Below are positions 43,465-54,789 of a stretch of DNA of 64,000 bases, one piece after another. The notes beneath the pieces were generated by a model. That model made no database searches. It saw only the letters and a program-made list of their open reading frames with translations, and was not told where the DNA came from. The first letter of the stretch is position 1. Each line of letters starts with the position of its first letter. This stretch comes from Arachis hypogaea. Lineage: Eukaryota > Streptophyta > Magnoliopsida > Fabales > Fabaceae. The position numbers were made by a program, and so were the translations under genes. The stretch is taken from the NCBI RefSeq assembly GCF_003086295.3, contig NC_092047.1, forward strand, positions 64,336,054 through 64,400,053, read 5' to 3'.

Positions 43465-43611
43465 CATGGGGCATCACTTCCTCTAAGCATTTTGCCCTAT
43501 TCTTGATTTTATTTGTTTATATAAAGTTCATTAATACTAAGGTAAAGAGTCAATTGTATAAGTTTACAGGGTTACAGAAGGATTCTGCACACAAAACAGA
43601 GAAAAAGAGCT

Positions 43612-43890
43612 CGCTGGCAAGAAAACGCCAGTAAGGATAGCCATCTGGGCGTTAAACGCCAGAAAGAAGCATCTTCTGGGCATTGAACGCCAGAAAGAAG
43701 CTCCTTCTGGGCGTTTAACGCCAGATTTACAGCGTCCTGGGCATTCAGAAAAACGCCCAGTGACAAAGGAGTTCCTGGCGTTCAACGCCAGAAAGAAGCA
43801 ACAGCTTGGCGTTGAACGCCCAGGAGAAGCATCAGTTGGGCGTTGAACGCCCAAAACATGCAGCGTTTGGGCGTTCAAACGCCAGGATAG
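43612..43890. repeat. GC palindrome cluster, post-pol spacer of F-C
   Basis: About nine copies of the TGGCGTTNAACGCCA motif, spaced about 30 bp apart. Open frames across it on both strands are repeat artefacts. Confidence 0.85.
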
Positions 43891-44475
43891 TGGGAGGAGA
43901 TAAATTCATTTTTTTCTTCATATTTTTCATTTTAATCTTAATTTTCAGGTTTCAATTCATGATTTCTTGCATAAACATGTTACAAACCCTAATTTCTAAA
44001 ATCCCTAATTCCTAAAAACCCCACTTTAAAAATATCAAATGTATCTTAATCCATAAGCACAAATCCTTTTTTATCCAATTCAACTCTTTTTCAAAATTTT
44101 CAAAACAAATCTATCTTTTTTCATTCAAAAATCTTTTCAACTAATCAATATCTTTTTCAAATCTCCATATTATCTTTTTTAAAAAAGATCCAAATTTATC
44201 TTTTTCAAATATCTTTCATATCTTTTCAATTTTAAATTATATCTTTTCTTATCCTACTTATCTCTTTTTAAATCATATCTTCTATCTTATCTTTCTCCCT
44301 ATTTTCGAAAACCCACCCCCCCTTTTAAAAACACATTCGGCCTCCTTCCTCTCATCCACCATTCAACACTAGCTCTCCTTCTATCCCTCTCCTTTCTTTT
44401 CTTTTGCTTGAGGACAAGTAATCCTCTAAGTTTGGTGTGTTTATCCGTGATCACTAAACCATACCCACTAAGATC

Positions 44476-45609
44476 ATGGCTCCTAAAGAAAAACAACCCA
44501 CTCCAAGAGGCAAGAAAGAGAGTGTTCCAAAACCACTTTGGAATCAAGGGAGGTTCTTAACCAAAGAACATTTAGACCATTACTACAAAATAATGGGTCT
44601 AAGATCTGTGATCCCAGAAGTCAAGTTCGATTTGAAAGAAGATGAATATCCGGAGATCCAAGAGCAGATTCGAAATAGGAACTGGGAAGTCCTAGCTAAT
44701 CCTGAAACGAAAGTGGGAAGGAATATGGTTCAAGAATTCTACGCTAATCTTTGGCAAACAGACAGGCAGAGAATATCTGGAGCTGCCTTCTATGACTACA
44801 GGACTGTGGTCAGAGGAAAGATTGTTCACATCCACCCTGACAAAATCAGGGAGATCTTTAAGCTACCTCAGCTGAAAGATGACCCAGACTCCTTCAATAG
44901 GAGAATGATGAGAACAAACAAGGGCCTGGATAAGATTCTAGAGGATATATGCATCTCTGGAGCCAGGTGGACCACCAGCACGAAGGGTGCCCCAAGTCAA
45001 CTCAAGAGAGAAGATCTCAAACCAGTCACCAAAGGATGGCTGAACTTCATTGGGCGTTCTATATTGCCCACCAGCAACCATTCTGAAGTCAATATTAGAA
45101 GAGCAGTGATGATCCATTGCATTATGTTGGGAAAAGAAGTAGAAGTTCATCAACTGATCCCATCTGAATTCTACATACTTGCCAACAAGAACTCCAAGGA
45201 TGCCAGGTTGGCTTATCCAAGCCTAATCTCTATGCTCTGCAAAGATGCTGGAGTAAAGATGGGAATAACAGAGTATATCTCAGTGGAGCAACCAATCACT
45301 AAAATCACAATGGAAAAACAACAAATGCAGGATGACCCCATCAAGAGGAGGGCGCAAGAATTCCTACCAGAACTCTCTCAATTTGAATACTGGGAGCATC
45401 TTGAGGCATCTGTCACTAAGTTGCAAGAAACCATGGACCAATTGAATGAAGAACAGCAAAATCAAAATAGCATGCTTTGCAAACTGCTCAGAGAACAAGA
45501 GGTGCAAGGGCGTGAATTAAGAGAACTTAAGCGTCAGAAACTATCTCTTGAAGGGCCAAGCACCCCACAGACTAAAGAGGCATCCACTTCCCAAAGTCAA
45601 GGTTGTTGA
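44476..45609 (+). CDS. Post-pol ORF of F-C
   Basis: Intact 377-codon ORF starting MAPKEKQPTPRGKKESVPK, in an element whose gag-pol is broken. The order of conserved blocks matches F-B: LDHYYKIMGLRSVIPEVKF; EYPEIQEQIRNRNWEVLANP; MVQEFYANLW; VVRGKIVHI; IFKLPQL; LKPVTKGWLNFIGRSILP; AVMIHCIMLGKEVEVHQLIP; LAYPSLISMLCKDAGVKMG; then a Gln/Glu/Leu-rich, probably coiled-coil C-terminus (about residues 300-355). No signal peptide, membrane helix or zinc motif is seen. It aligns in block order with the G-type ORF (VVEFYSNF; VRQKQVP; ARVWPQIMSHYVFPST; NLPFPSLVSDLVSAAGV), so I infer one ancient family. Role unknown; protein interaction or RNA binding is plausible but unproven. Confidence 0.82.
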   Translation: MAPKEKQPTPRGKKESVPKPLWNQGRFLTKEHLDHYYKIMGLRSVIPEVKFDLKEDEYPEIQEQIRNRNWEVLANPETKVGRNMVQEFYANLWQTDRQRISGAAFYDYRTVVRGKIVHIHPDKIREIFKLPQLKDDPDSFNRRMMRTNKGLDKILEDICISGARWTTSTKGAPSQLKREDLKPVTKGWLNFIGRSILPTSNHSEVNIRRAVMIHCIMLGKEVEVHQLIPSEFYILANKNSKDARLAYPSLISMLCKDAGVKMGITEYISVEQPITKITMEKQQMQDDPIKRRAQEFLPELSQFEYWEHLEASVTKLQETMDQLNEEQQNQNSMLCKLLREQEVQGRELRELKRQKLSLEGPSTPQTKEASTSQSQGC

Positions 45610-46672
45610 GTTCTGATCTTAACCTTAACCCTGTGATAACTTTTTTTTTCTATTATTTGAGTTTCACCTTAGGAGTCATATAATGGCAATTAGTATTTAT
45701 ATTTTGATTTTATCCCCAATTAAGCTATAATTTATTTTCCTCATCATCATTAAACATGAATAAAATAGAAGATTTTCTTTAGAACAAGGAGGCAATAATT
45801 TTCGAGTTTTTAATAAAACAAATTCTAATTGTTTACATTGGTGGCAATGCTTTCTGCCTTCTGAATGAATGCTTGAACAGTGCATATGTCTTTGGAATTT
45901 GATGTTCTTGAATGTTAAATATGTTGGCTCTTGAAAGAATGATAAACATGAGACATGTTATTGGTAATCTGAAAAATCATAAAAATGATTCTTGAAGCAA
46001 GAAAAAGCAGTGAATACAAAGCTTGCAAAAAAAAAAAAGCCAATAACCCTTAAAACCAAAAGACAAGGGTAATAAAAAGGATCCAAGGCTTTGAGCATCA
46101 GTGGATAGGAGGGCCTGAAGGAATCAAATCCTGGTCTAAGCGGCTAAACCAAGCTGTCCCTAACCATGTGCTTGTGGCGTGAAGGTGTCAAGTGAAAACT
46201 TGAGACTGAGCGGTTAAAGTCAAGGTCCAAAGCAAAGAGAAGAGTGTGCTTAAGAACCCTGGACACCTCTAATTGGGGGCTTTAGCAAAGCTGAGTCACA
46301 ATCTGAAAAGGTTCACCCAATTATGTGTTTGTGGCATTTATGTATCCGGTGGTAATACTGGAAAACAAAGTGCTTAGGGTCACGGCCAAGACTCATAAAA
46401 GTAGCTGTGTTCAAGAATCAACATACTGAACTAAGAGAATCAATAACACTATCTGAATTTTAAGTTCCTATAGATGCCAATCATTCTGAGCTTCAATGGA
46501 TAAAGTGAGATGCCAAAACTGTTCGGAAGCAAAAAGCTACTAGCCCCGCTCATTTAATTAGAATATGAGCTTCACTCAAAAACTCTGAGATATTATTGTT
46601 TCTTGACTCATTTGTATTCTATTTTATTTATCTAGTTGCTTGAGGATAAGCAACAGTTTAAGTTTGGTGTTG
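45610..46672 (+). mobile_element. 3' untranslated region of F-C
   Basis: No gene. AT-rich at first, with an A-run near 46028. Then the F-family conserved 3' segment (from about 46110), ending in AAGTTTGGTGTTG at the LTR. A short A-rich region lost here relative to F-B explains the length difference. Confidence 0.75.
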
Positions 46673-48219
46673 TGATGAGCGGATATTTTATACGCTTTTT
46701 GGGGTTAATTTCATATAGTTTTTAGTATGTTTCAGTTAGTTTTTAGTTTATTTTCATCAGTTTCTAGGCAAAATTCATATTTCTGGACTTTACCATGAGT
46801 TTGCATATTTTTCTGTAATTTCAGGTATTTTCTGGCTGAAATTGAGGGAGATGAGCAAAAATCTTATTCAGGCTGAAAAAGGACTGCTGATGCTATTGGA
46901 TCCTGACCTCTCTGCATTCAGAATGAAATTTCTGGAGCTACAGGAGTCCAATTGACGCACTTCCAATTGCGTTGGAAAGTAGACATCCAGGACTTTCCAG
47001 AAATATATAATAGTCCACACTTTTCTCTAGGATAGATGACGTAAACTGGCGTTCAATGCCAGTTCCATGTTGTAGTCTGGCGTCCAGCGACAGAAACACG
47101 TTACAAGTTGGAGTTCAACGCCAGAAACAGGTTACAGCCTGGCGTTGAACGCCCAAAACAGCCCAGGCACGTGAGAAGCTTTAGTCTCAGCCCCAGCACA
47201 CACCAAGTGGGCCCCAGAAGTAGATTTCTGCACTATCTATCATAGTTTACTCATTTTCTGTAAACCTAGGTTACTAGTCTAGTATTTAAACAACTTTTAG
47301 AGACTTATTTTGTATCTCATGATATTTTAGATCTGAATTTTGTACTCTTTGACAGCATGAGTCTCTAAACTCCATTGTTGGAGGTGAGGAGCTCTGCTGT
47401 GTCTCGATGAATTAATGCAAGTATTTCTGTTTTCCATTCAAACATGCGTGTTCCTATCTAAGATATCCATTCGCACTTCAACATGAATGTGATGAACGTG
47501 ACAATCATCATCATTCCCCCACGAACGTGTGCCTGACAACCACTTCCGTTCACCGTAGAATGAATGAATATCTCTTGGATCTCTTAATCAGAATCTTCGT
47601 GGTATAAGCTAGATTGATGACAGCATTCAAGAGAATCCGGAAAGTCTAAACCTTGTCTGTGGTATTCCGAGTAGGATTCAAGGATTGAATGACTGTGATG
47701 AGCTTCAAACTCGCGAGTGCTGGGCGTAGTGACAGACGCAAAAGGATAGTAAATCCCATTCCGTTACGATTGAGAACCTGCAGATGATTAGCCGTGCGGT
47801 GACATCGCACCTGGACCCTTTTCACTGGAAGGATGGATGGTAGCCATTGACAACGGTGATCCACCAACACACAGCTTGCCATAGGAAGACGTGCGTGCGT
47901 GAATCAGGAAACAGAGGAAAGCAGAATTTTAGAAGACAAAGTATCTCCAAAACTCCAACATATTCTCCATTACTGCATACAAGTATAAATTGTGTTCTGC
48001 CCTTCTTACTTTTTACAATTCAAATTAAGAATTATTATTGATATTATATCCTGACTAAGAGTTACGAGATAACCATAGCTTGCTTCAAGCCAACAATCTC
48101 CGTGGGATCGACCCTTACTCACGTAAGGTATTACTTGGACGACCCAGTGTACTTGCTGGTTAGTTGTGCGAAGTTGTAAGAGAGTAATGTGAACATTAAC
48201 ATTACAACTTCGTGCACCA
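46673..48219 (+). repeat. 3' LTR of F-C
   Basis: A 1547-bp partner of 35977-37520 with the same terminal TGATGAGCGG and CGTGCACCA. The target duplication AAGCT and the rest of the G1-D2 integrase tail follow. Confidence 0.92.
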
Positions 48220-48224
48220 AAGCT

Positions 48225-48690
48225 TATGACAACTCTAGACTTTACAAGGAGAAAATGAAAGCCGTGCATGATAGGAACACAAGAGGCAAAGAATTTAAAG
48301 CCGGTGATCTAGTCCTTCTTTACAATTCTAGAGTGAGATTGTTGCCCGGTAAACTAAGGTCAAAATGGGAAGGCCCATAACAAGTAGTGAAAGCGGAACC
48401 CTATGGGGTTTACCATTTGCGCCATCCCTCAAGTTCGGATATCTTCAAGGTCAATGGGCACCGTCTCAAGTTGTATCATGGTGAGCAACTGGAGAGCAAC
48501 AAAGAGATTGAGGTATTCCTTTTGGAAGATGCACATTCTAAAGCAATTCCTAGGGAGAACGGCCCGGGATCAATACTCTCAGTTATAGATTTTAGAATTG
48601 TTTGATGTGGTATTCGCGTGTTGGTTAGACTATACTCACGATCGGATTCATTGCTAGTTTCTAACCTCTTGGCAAAGAGCAATGAGCTAG
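48225..48690 (+). pseudogene. Pol tail of G1-D2 with an LTR patch inside
   Basis: Resumes after F-C with [16 protein letters not shown] (here DNSRLY), FKAGDLVLLYNSR and VRLLPGKLRSKWEGP. A stop at about 48378 (TAA) replaces the Tyr/Gln-type codons of relatives. It then reads FKVNGHRLKLYHGEQ and IEVFLLED. At GATGCA (48528-48533) the coding sequence switches to LTR sequence up to 48666 and then returns to the pol tail (TCTTGGCAAAGAGCAATGA), ending at about 48685. In G1-D1 the same place is uninterrupted. Confidence 0.82.
48528..48666 (+). repeat. G1 LTR fragment embedded in the pol tail
   Basis: Matches LTR positions 13301-13439 with about 95% identity by eye. It is bounded by short matches shared by both partners: GATGCA on the left and ACC on the right. 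No LTR ends and no target duplication. Confidence 0.88.
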
Positions 48691-48727
48691 TGGAAGTCCA
48701 ACTTAAGGACATTAAACAAAAGTGCTA

Positions 48728-48745
48728 GGTGGGAGACACCCCACC
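48728..48745 (+). other. Conserved post-pol RNA hairpin (G1-D2)
   Basis: GGTGGG (48728-48733) pairs with CCCACC (48740-48745), loop AGACAC, identical to G1-D1. The companion GTCC-AACTTAA-GGAC lies just upstream. Confidence 0.7.
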
Positions 48746-49051
48746 ATGGTGAGATCTATCCTTTTTACCCCTTTGTGTATAGTTTTTAACCTCTTGATTG
48801 GTTTACGAATGCTTAGCTATAGTCCTCTTTGATTAGAGTTAATTGTAAATACCTAGGATATTTTACTCATGAAACCTTGCATTGATTCTTCCATGAATGA
48901 TTTGATTGTGTGGTAGAAGAACACTCCTCTTTAGGTTTTGCAACGATTTTGGGTGTTTTTGGCCTCTTTGGTAGGATTGGCCATTAAATTCATGACAACT
49001 AGGCATCTTTCATAAAGTTTATTTCAAAAAAAAAAAGGGGGGGGGTGGGGG

Positions 49052-49600
49052 CACGCGTGCGCGCACTGTGCGCGTACGCGTCCATCGGTCTTCGCAGCTA
49101 CTGGGCCATCTTCCAGAGAGTTGTGCAAATTCTGGGCCAGCTTTGGACCTTGGGAATAACCAGCATCACGCATGCGCGCACAATGCGCGTACGCGTCCAT
49201 GGCCATTCGCACAAAAGCACGCGCACGCGCACAAGCCGTGTACGCGTCACTACTGCGATTTGCGATCCTGGGCCATCCCTCCCGAGAGTTGTGCCCTAGC
49301 TCACCTCACGCGTAGGCGCACCAGGCGCGCACGCGTACCTCGACCATCATGCCAATCGACGCGTCAGCGCACCGTGCGCTTCCGCGTCGATCACCAAATT
49401 TTATTTTCTGGTACTCTTTCCTGAGAGTTGAGTCAGAGTTGTGCCCAACCTATGCTGAGGGCACAACTTACATGCACGCGCATGCGCACCTGGCGCTTAC
49501 GCGTACACTGGCATTTCACTACTTCGCGCGTCCGCACCTTTACAGATTTTCGCCCATGCACGCGCACGCGTGCATGGCGCGCGTGCGTCTGTTCCGTGAA
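49052..49600. repeat. GCGCGTACGCG-type repeat cluster, post-pol spacer of G1-D2
   Basis: The same CG-rich motif type as 8940-9390, slightly longer. It follows a short A9/G-rich run at 49028-49050. Three overlapping + strand open frames here come from stop-poor repeat sequence and are not called. Confidence 0.8.
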
Positions 49601-49832
49601 CCAATTGCTTTAGCGCACCTTTCTTCTTCAATTTTTTTCTTTCGTCTTACCACCCCCTTCTTCTTCACCTCTACTCCCCTTCTCTTACCATCTCTACCAC
49701 CCCTTCTCTGCCACCACCGACGGCAACCACCACTTCCGGTGGACCCACACCTCTCTTTTCCCTCTCTTCTCTCTCACTCTTCACTACCCTTCCTCTCACC
49801 TCCATACCCCATCTCTTCTTACCCCTCTCAAG

Positions 49833-50524
49833 GTACTCCTCATTTCCACTTTTGTTTGGTTTCCCTTTTCCTTCTTCCTTTCCTTAGTTACATTCCCTTA
49901 CTCTCCCTCTTAGTTAGTTTCATTCATGTTTTCTTTGCTTGTTGAATTTTCTTTCCATCTTTCCTTTCATTCTCTTATCGGTGTTCCAAGTGGAGCTTAC
50001 TCTTGCATTGATGAGTTTGTTTGATTTACTTGCTCTCTTTTGCAATTTGTGGTGTGATATGATGATTGATGATGCTTTATGGGATGTTACATTGTCACTC
50101 TTCTCTCAATTTTTGTCATAGAAGGGATGCACACCAAGTGTTTGATGAAAGGCCCACATGACTTCTTGGGGTTACTTTGACTTAGTATTTTCTATCTTAG
50201 TGTTCTTTCTCATTCACTTGTTTGTTCATATGTGCATTGAGCTTACTACATTTCTTTTTTCATTTCTACATGCTCTTACCTTATTTTTCACTTCTTGTTG
50301 TTGATGATTAAGAGTGTGTGCTTCTCATGCTTCTTCTTTGCATGCCTATACTACTCATACATCACATGCTAGTGATTAGCCAAGATTTTCATTATTGCCT
50401 TAGTTACATGTTGCAGCTGTCATGTATCTAAGCCACTTATTCTTTTATGCTTTATCACTAGCATGCTTATTCTTTCTTGGTGCCTCCTTGAGCTTAATTT
50501 CACCATTTCTCCTTCTTTTCTAGG
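49833..50524 (+). other. Putative leader intron before the post-pol ORF of G1-D2
   Basis: Donor-like CTCAAG|GTACTC at 49832/49833 and acceptor-like TTCTTTTCTAG|G one base before ATG 50525. Predicted length 692 bp, close to 687 in G1-D1 and 671 in G2. Confidence 0.5.
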
Positions 50525-50740
50525 ATGGTGATCAAAAGAGACAATGGAAAGGCGCCTAAGAAGGCACCTTCACGGTCCACTAGCAAAGCACAACAAGGAC
50601 CTAAAGCCAAGCCCCTCTCCAATAAGACAAGGAGCATTGCCAACATTCATGTTTTGGAGAAGGACAATCCGGCAAGGGATCCGAACAAGTTCCCCAACCG
50701 CTATTGCGAACTTGTCTTCCCCTTGATCAAACCAAGGAAC
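50525..50740 (+). pseudogene. Post-pol ORF of G1-D2, N-terminal 72 codons only
   Basis: Starts MVIKRDNGKAPKKAPSRS after an acceptor-like CTAGG. It runs through KDNPARDPNKFPNRYCEL and VFPLIKPRN, then is cut at AACTAT, where the last 15 bases of a G1 LTR, a primer site and a new gag leader follow. About 300 further codons present in relatives are missing. Confidence 0.82.
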
Positions 50741-50776
50741 TATGTCCGTTCATCAAAATGGCGCCGTTGCCGGGGA
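50741..50776 (+). other. LTR end remnant and primer site of G1-D3
   Basis: 50741-50755 are the last 15 bases of the G1 LTR (TATGTCCGTTCATCA). After AAA comes the primer site TGGCGCCGTTGCCGGGGA at 50759-50776. The other approximately 1470 bp of LTR are absent, apart from the patch at 48528-48666. Confidence 0.88.
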
Positions 50777-50934
50777 ATTTGCTTATGTGTGCCATTCCAT
50801 TGGTTAGTGTGAATATGTTAATATGTGAATACTTGCATTTTTCTATTAATTAATTGTTTGTTTGTTTGATTGTTAGTTAGGATTAGTCTTTGCTTTGATA
50901 CCAATTGATGTCATGAGCTTCTCTCCTTCATTGT

Positions 50935-52620
50935 ATGACGCGTTCACTACCAAATCCGAGCTTAGCACCATTTGATTCGGAAATTGAAAAAAATTTGCTT
51001 CATATTAGGCAAGCGCGGAGGCGGTTAGCCTTTGAGGAAGGTGAAAAGGGTCTTACCAATTCACCAACCATATCACCGTCATCCAACGAAGGCACTAATT
51101 ACTCTTCCGTTGATACTACTAATAGTTCTTCTTTTGATTTAGGTGTTGACGATATGGCCGCTCCAAGGAGGGTTACTCTCAAGGAAGCGGGTGCACCGGA
51201 TTTTGTTCTCCAACCTCTCCATGTACTTCATCCCAACTTGAATGCAAACTTTGAACTCAAGACCGCTCTCATCAATCTTTTACCAAAGTTCCATGGACTT
51301 CCCGCACAAGATCCAATTAGACATCTCAAGGACTTTCATGGTGTATGCTCGACTACTAGGCGGGTAGGATCCGATGAAGTGACCATATGGTTATTTGCCT
51401 TCCCCTTTTCTCTTGAGGAAAGAGCCAAGGAGTGGTTTTATACCTTACCTAGTGATGTTGTGTCCAATTGGGACTTGCTTAGAAGAGAATTCGTTGATAA
51501 ATTCATGCCCGTAGAAATGACAGACAAGCTAAGGAAGGAGATCTCATGTATTGTACAAGGTGAGATGGAAACTTTATATGAGTATTGGGAGCGATTCCGC
51601 AAACTTCTTGACTCATGTCCCAACCACATGATTGACACTCAAGTATTGCTTAGCTATGTGTGCCAAGGCATGAGGGAGCAAGATAAGAATTTATTGGATG
51701 CTTCAAGCAACGGTTCTTTGTCAAAATATAGGACGGTGGAGGAGGCATGGCAACTCATTACCGACTTGTCCGAGTTCACTCAACATGCTAGACGGAGAGT
51801 CAACCGCCCAAAGACCGTGAATGAAGTTTCTTCTAGTGGTGAGACCGCTACCCTTACTAAGACCTTGTGTGAGATGACAAGTCTTCTAAAGCAACTCCAA
51901 GTGAATCAACAACAACCTCCATCCCAACAACAACCACCACCTCCTCAAAACCAACAAGGTCAACAATTGGTCCCCCAAAAAGTGTGTGGCATTTGTTCAT
52001 GCTACTCCCACTACACGGATGAGTGTCCAAGTCTCCAAGAAGATAACACTCTAGCGGCTACCCACAACTTTTATGATCGCTCCTACTATGAACGTGCCAA
52101 TCAAGGATACCATTCACAAGGGAGCAATTACAACCAAGGGTATCCCAACAAGGAGGCAACTATAGCCAAGAGAGTAACAACTCCAATCAAGGTTGGAGGG
52201 ATGGCTCCAACCAAAGTTAGTGGGACAATTATCAATAAGGAGGTAGGGACAATGGAGGCAACCAAAGATGGAACAATAACACTCCACAAAACCGATATTC
52301 ACAAAACCCTCTAAACCAACAACCAAACCAAGGAAGGAACTATCAAACCTACATACCACCTCATAGACAACTACCTCAACCCAACCAACTCCAAGCACCA
52401 CAAATCACATATCCTTCCACCTCTCCAAATCAAGATGACACACTCCAATCCATACTCCAAGGGCAAAAGGAACTCCAAAATATACTCAACTCAAGTCTTA
52501 ATGGTCTTACTTCCACCCTCCAAGCTCTCATTATTCGCATGGAGCCACCTTCTACCCATACTCCTCAAGCCTCTACCTCTAGCGCCATACCTTCTCAACC
52601 TCTACCCAACCCCAAGGGTG
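50935..52620 (+). pseudogene. gag: gag of G1-D3, best preserved gag
   Basis: Open from ATG 50935 (MTRSLPNPSLAPFDSEIEK) to 52314 with the whole capsid-like region: VTLKEAGAPDFVLQP, LIRDFH-type block LKDFHGVCSTTRR, FPFSLEERAKEWFYTLP, WDLLRREFVDKFMP, YEYWERFRKLLDSCPNHM. It has a complete zinc knuckle CGICSCYSHYTDEC (CX2CX4HX4C, about 51987-52028). A one-base loss in a C run near 52145 puts the Asn/Gly-rich tail out of frame. A two-base loss near 52629 restores it, so protease is again in the gag frame, consistent with a single gag-pol ORF. The frame continues past 52314 as noise to the restoring site. Of all gag copies here it needs the fewest changes. Confidence 0.83.
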
Positions 52621-54789
52621 GCATCAGCCGTAACCTTGAGGTCCGGAACTCAATTGAAAGAGAGGGACTCAAACCCAATGATCATTACTCAAGAAGAGGA
52701 TGGAGTTGAGATAGAGGAAATAGAAGAGGAGGAGGAAGCACATGTGATAGTTGAAGATAAAAACCCTCAACCAAAGAGTGAAGTCCCTAGAAAGGAGCAA
52801 GTCTTAGAGAAAGTGGCTCAACCAATCCCATTTCCTACAACGGCAAGAAAGGCTAAGAAGCATGTAGAACTTGACCCAAAAATGGTAGAGATGTTCAAGA
52901 AAGTGGAGGTAACTATCCCCCTCTTTGATGTTATACATCAAGTGCCTAAATATGCGAAATTTCTTAAGGACTTGTGTATGAACAAAGATAGAATTCATGA
53001 GTTGGAAACCATTCCATTGGGGAGTTCTATTTCGGCTTTGATGGGAGCCATTCCGGAAAAGTGTGTTGATCCGGGTCCTTGTTTAGTCTCTTGTGTCATA
53101 GATGGAGTCCAATTCATTGATTGTATGTGTGACCTTGGTGCATACGTTAGCATTATGCCTCTTTCCGTTTATCATCTATTGAAGCTCCCACCGTTGAAGC
53201 GGTCGGCGGCTAGGTTTGTCTTGGCGGACAAGAGCATAATAACCGTGATGGGTATTGCGGAAGATGTGTTGGTCAACATCAAGGGTTTGATATTTCCAAT
53301 TGATTTCCATATCATTGAGATACCACCAAGTGAATCTGACAGGGCATCATCTATCCTACTTGGGAGACCGTTTTTGAAGACCTCTATATTCAAGTTGGAT
53401 GCCCATTCGGGAACCTACTCATTTAAGATAAATGGGAGAGTTGTAAGTTTTAGCCTAGAAGAGGTAATGAGGCACCCACCGGAGAACCATTCCATATTCC
53501 GGTGTGACTTAATTGACAACATTGTGGCCAAAGTGCAATGTACAAAGGTAGAAGAGAAACATATGATTGAAGAAGATAGTGAAGATCCAAGTGAATAAAT
53601 TCAAGTGACAAGCCAAGAGCAAAAGCTAGAATTGAAGCCATTGCCACCCCACCTAAAGTATTCATACCTTGATGAAGCCCACAAGTTCCCGGTGATCATA
53701 GCAAGGAAACTAAATCCTCAACAAGAAGAGAAGTTGCTATGTGTTTTGAGGAAGAACAAAAGGGCAATAGGGTGGAGCTTGGCGGATCTAGTGGGAATAA
53801 GCCCCCAAGTGTGTGAGCACCGGATCTTTTTAGAGGAAGGAGCTAGACCCGTAAGACAACCTCAAAGGCGCTTGAATCCTACCATTTTGGAGGTTGTCAA
53901 GAAAGAGGTAACACGGTTACTCGAGGCGGACATCATCTACCCCATTTCGGATAGTGAATGGCTAATCCCCGTTCAAGTTGTGCCAAAGAAATTCGGGGTA
54001 ACCACAATCAAAAATGAAAGCGGGGAGCTCATAGCAACACGGTGCAAAACTCTTGGCGAGTATGTATAGACTACCGAAGGTTGAACTCGACCACTAGAAA
54101 ATATCATTTTCTACTTCCGATTATCGATCAAATGCCCGATCGATTATCCGGTAAATCCCATTATTCCTTTCTAGATGGCTATTCGGGGTACTTCCAAATA
54201 CACATTGCTCTAGAAGACCAAGAAAAAACAACATTTACTTGCCCTTTTGGAACTTATGCCTACAAGCGTATGCCATTCGGCTTATGCAATGCACGGTCAA
54301 CTTTCCAAAGGTGCATGATGAGCATATTTGTGGACCTTCTAGAGCAATGCATGGAGGTATTCTTGGATGATTTCACGGTATATGGTGATTCTTTTGATCA
54401 TTGCTTGGATAATCTTGAAAAAGTTTTGGAAAGATGTACTAAAACTAACCTTGTCTTGAATTTTGAGAAGTGCCATTTCATGGTTAAGCAAGGCATTGTT
54501 TTAGGACATATTCTTTCCAAAGATGGTATTTCCGTAGATCCAGCAAAGATTAATGTTATATCTAGCTTGCCTTACCCCTCTTTCGAGAGGGAAGTCTGTT
54601 CTTTTCTTGGACATGCAGGATTTTATCGAAGATTTATAAAGGACTTTAGTAAGGTAGCATTGCCTCTCTCAAGGTTGTTGCAAAAGGACATTGAGTTTGA
54701 TCTAAGCAAGGAATGCATGGAGGCTTTTGATAAGCTCAAGGTAGCATTGACCCAAGCTCCCATCATGCGAGGGCCGGATTGGAGTCGGC
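52621..54789 (+). pseudogene. pol: Protease and RT of G1-D3 (to the G3 insertion)
   Basis: Acidic linker EEIEEEEEAHVIVEDK, then VPKYAKFLKDLCMNKDR and ELETIPLGSSISALMG; protease active site DLGA in CDLGAYVSIMPLS (about 53129-53140); RSAARFVLADKSIITV; GRPFLKTSIFKLDAH. Stop TAA at 53596 (CAA expected). RT begins LELKPLPPHLKYSYLDE and reads GWSLADLVGISPQVCEH and LEADIIYPISDSEW. A one-base loss near 54048 shifts frame; RT continues [21 protein letters not shown] and FLDD (near 54365; FMDD in G2 and F-C), up to LTQAPIMRGPDWSR. G3 interrupts at TCGGC (54785-54789) at the start of RNase H. Confidence 0.85.

Larger units (their letters stand above)
35977..48219 (+). mobile_element. Complete LTR retrotransposon F-C
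   Basis: A 12,243-bp element with all structural parts: 5' LTR 35977-37520 (1544 bp), primer site 37527-37544, gag, protease, RT, RNase H, integrase, post-pol ORF, 3' LTR 46673-48219 (1547 bp). The flanking duplication AAGCT (35972-35976 and 48220-48224) is exact, and the interrupted G1-D2 frame (…LRLEA…Y) rejoins across it. The LTRs differ by roughly 25 positions in the first 430-450 bp by eye, so the insertion is not recent. Resembles the FIDEL group of peanut (from memory). Confidence 0.92.

Noticed and set aside
43612..43890. Regularly spaced short repeats resembling a CRISPR array
   Set aside because: Repeats are imperfect palindromes with variable short spacers, in a plant retrotransposon, with the same motif in LTR and gag. 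No cas genes.
44476..45609. Post-pol ORF as an envelope gene
   Set aside because: The position fits, but no signal peptide, transmembrane helix or glycosylation-rich ectodomain is visible in any copy.
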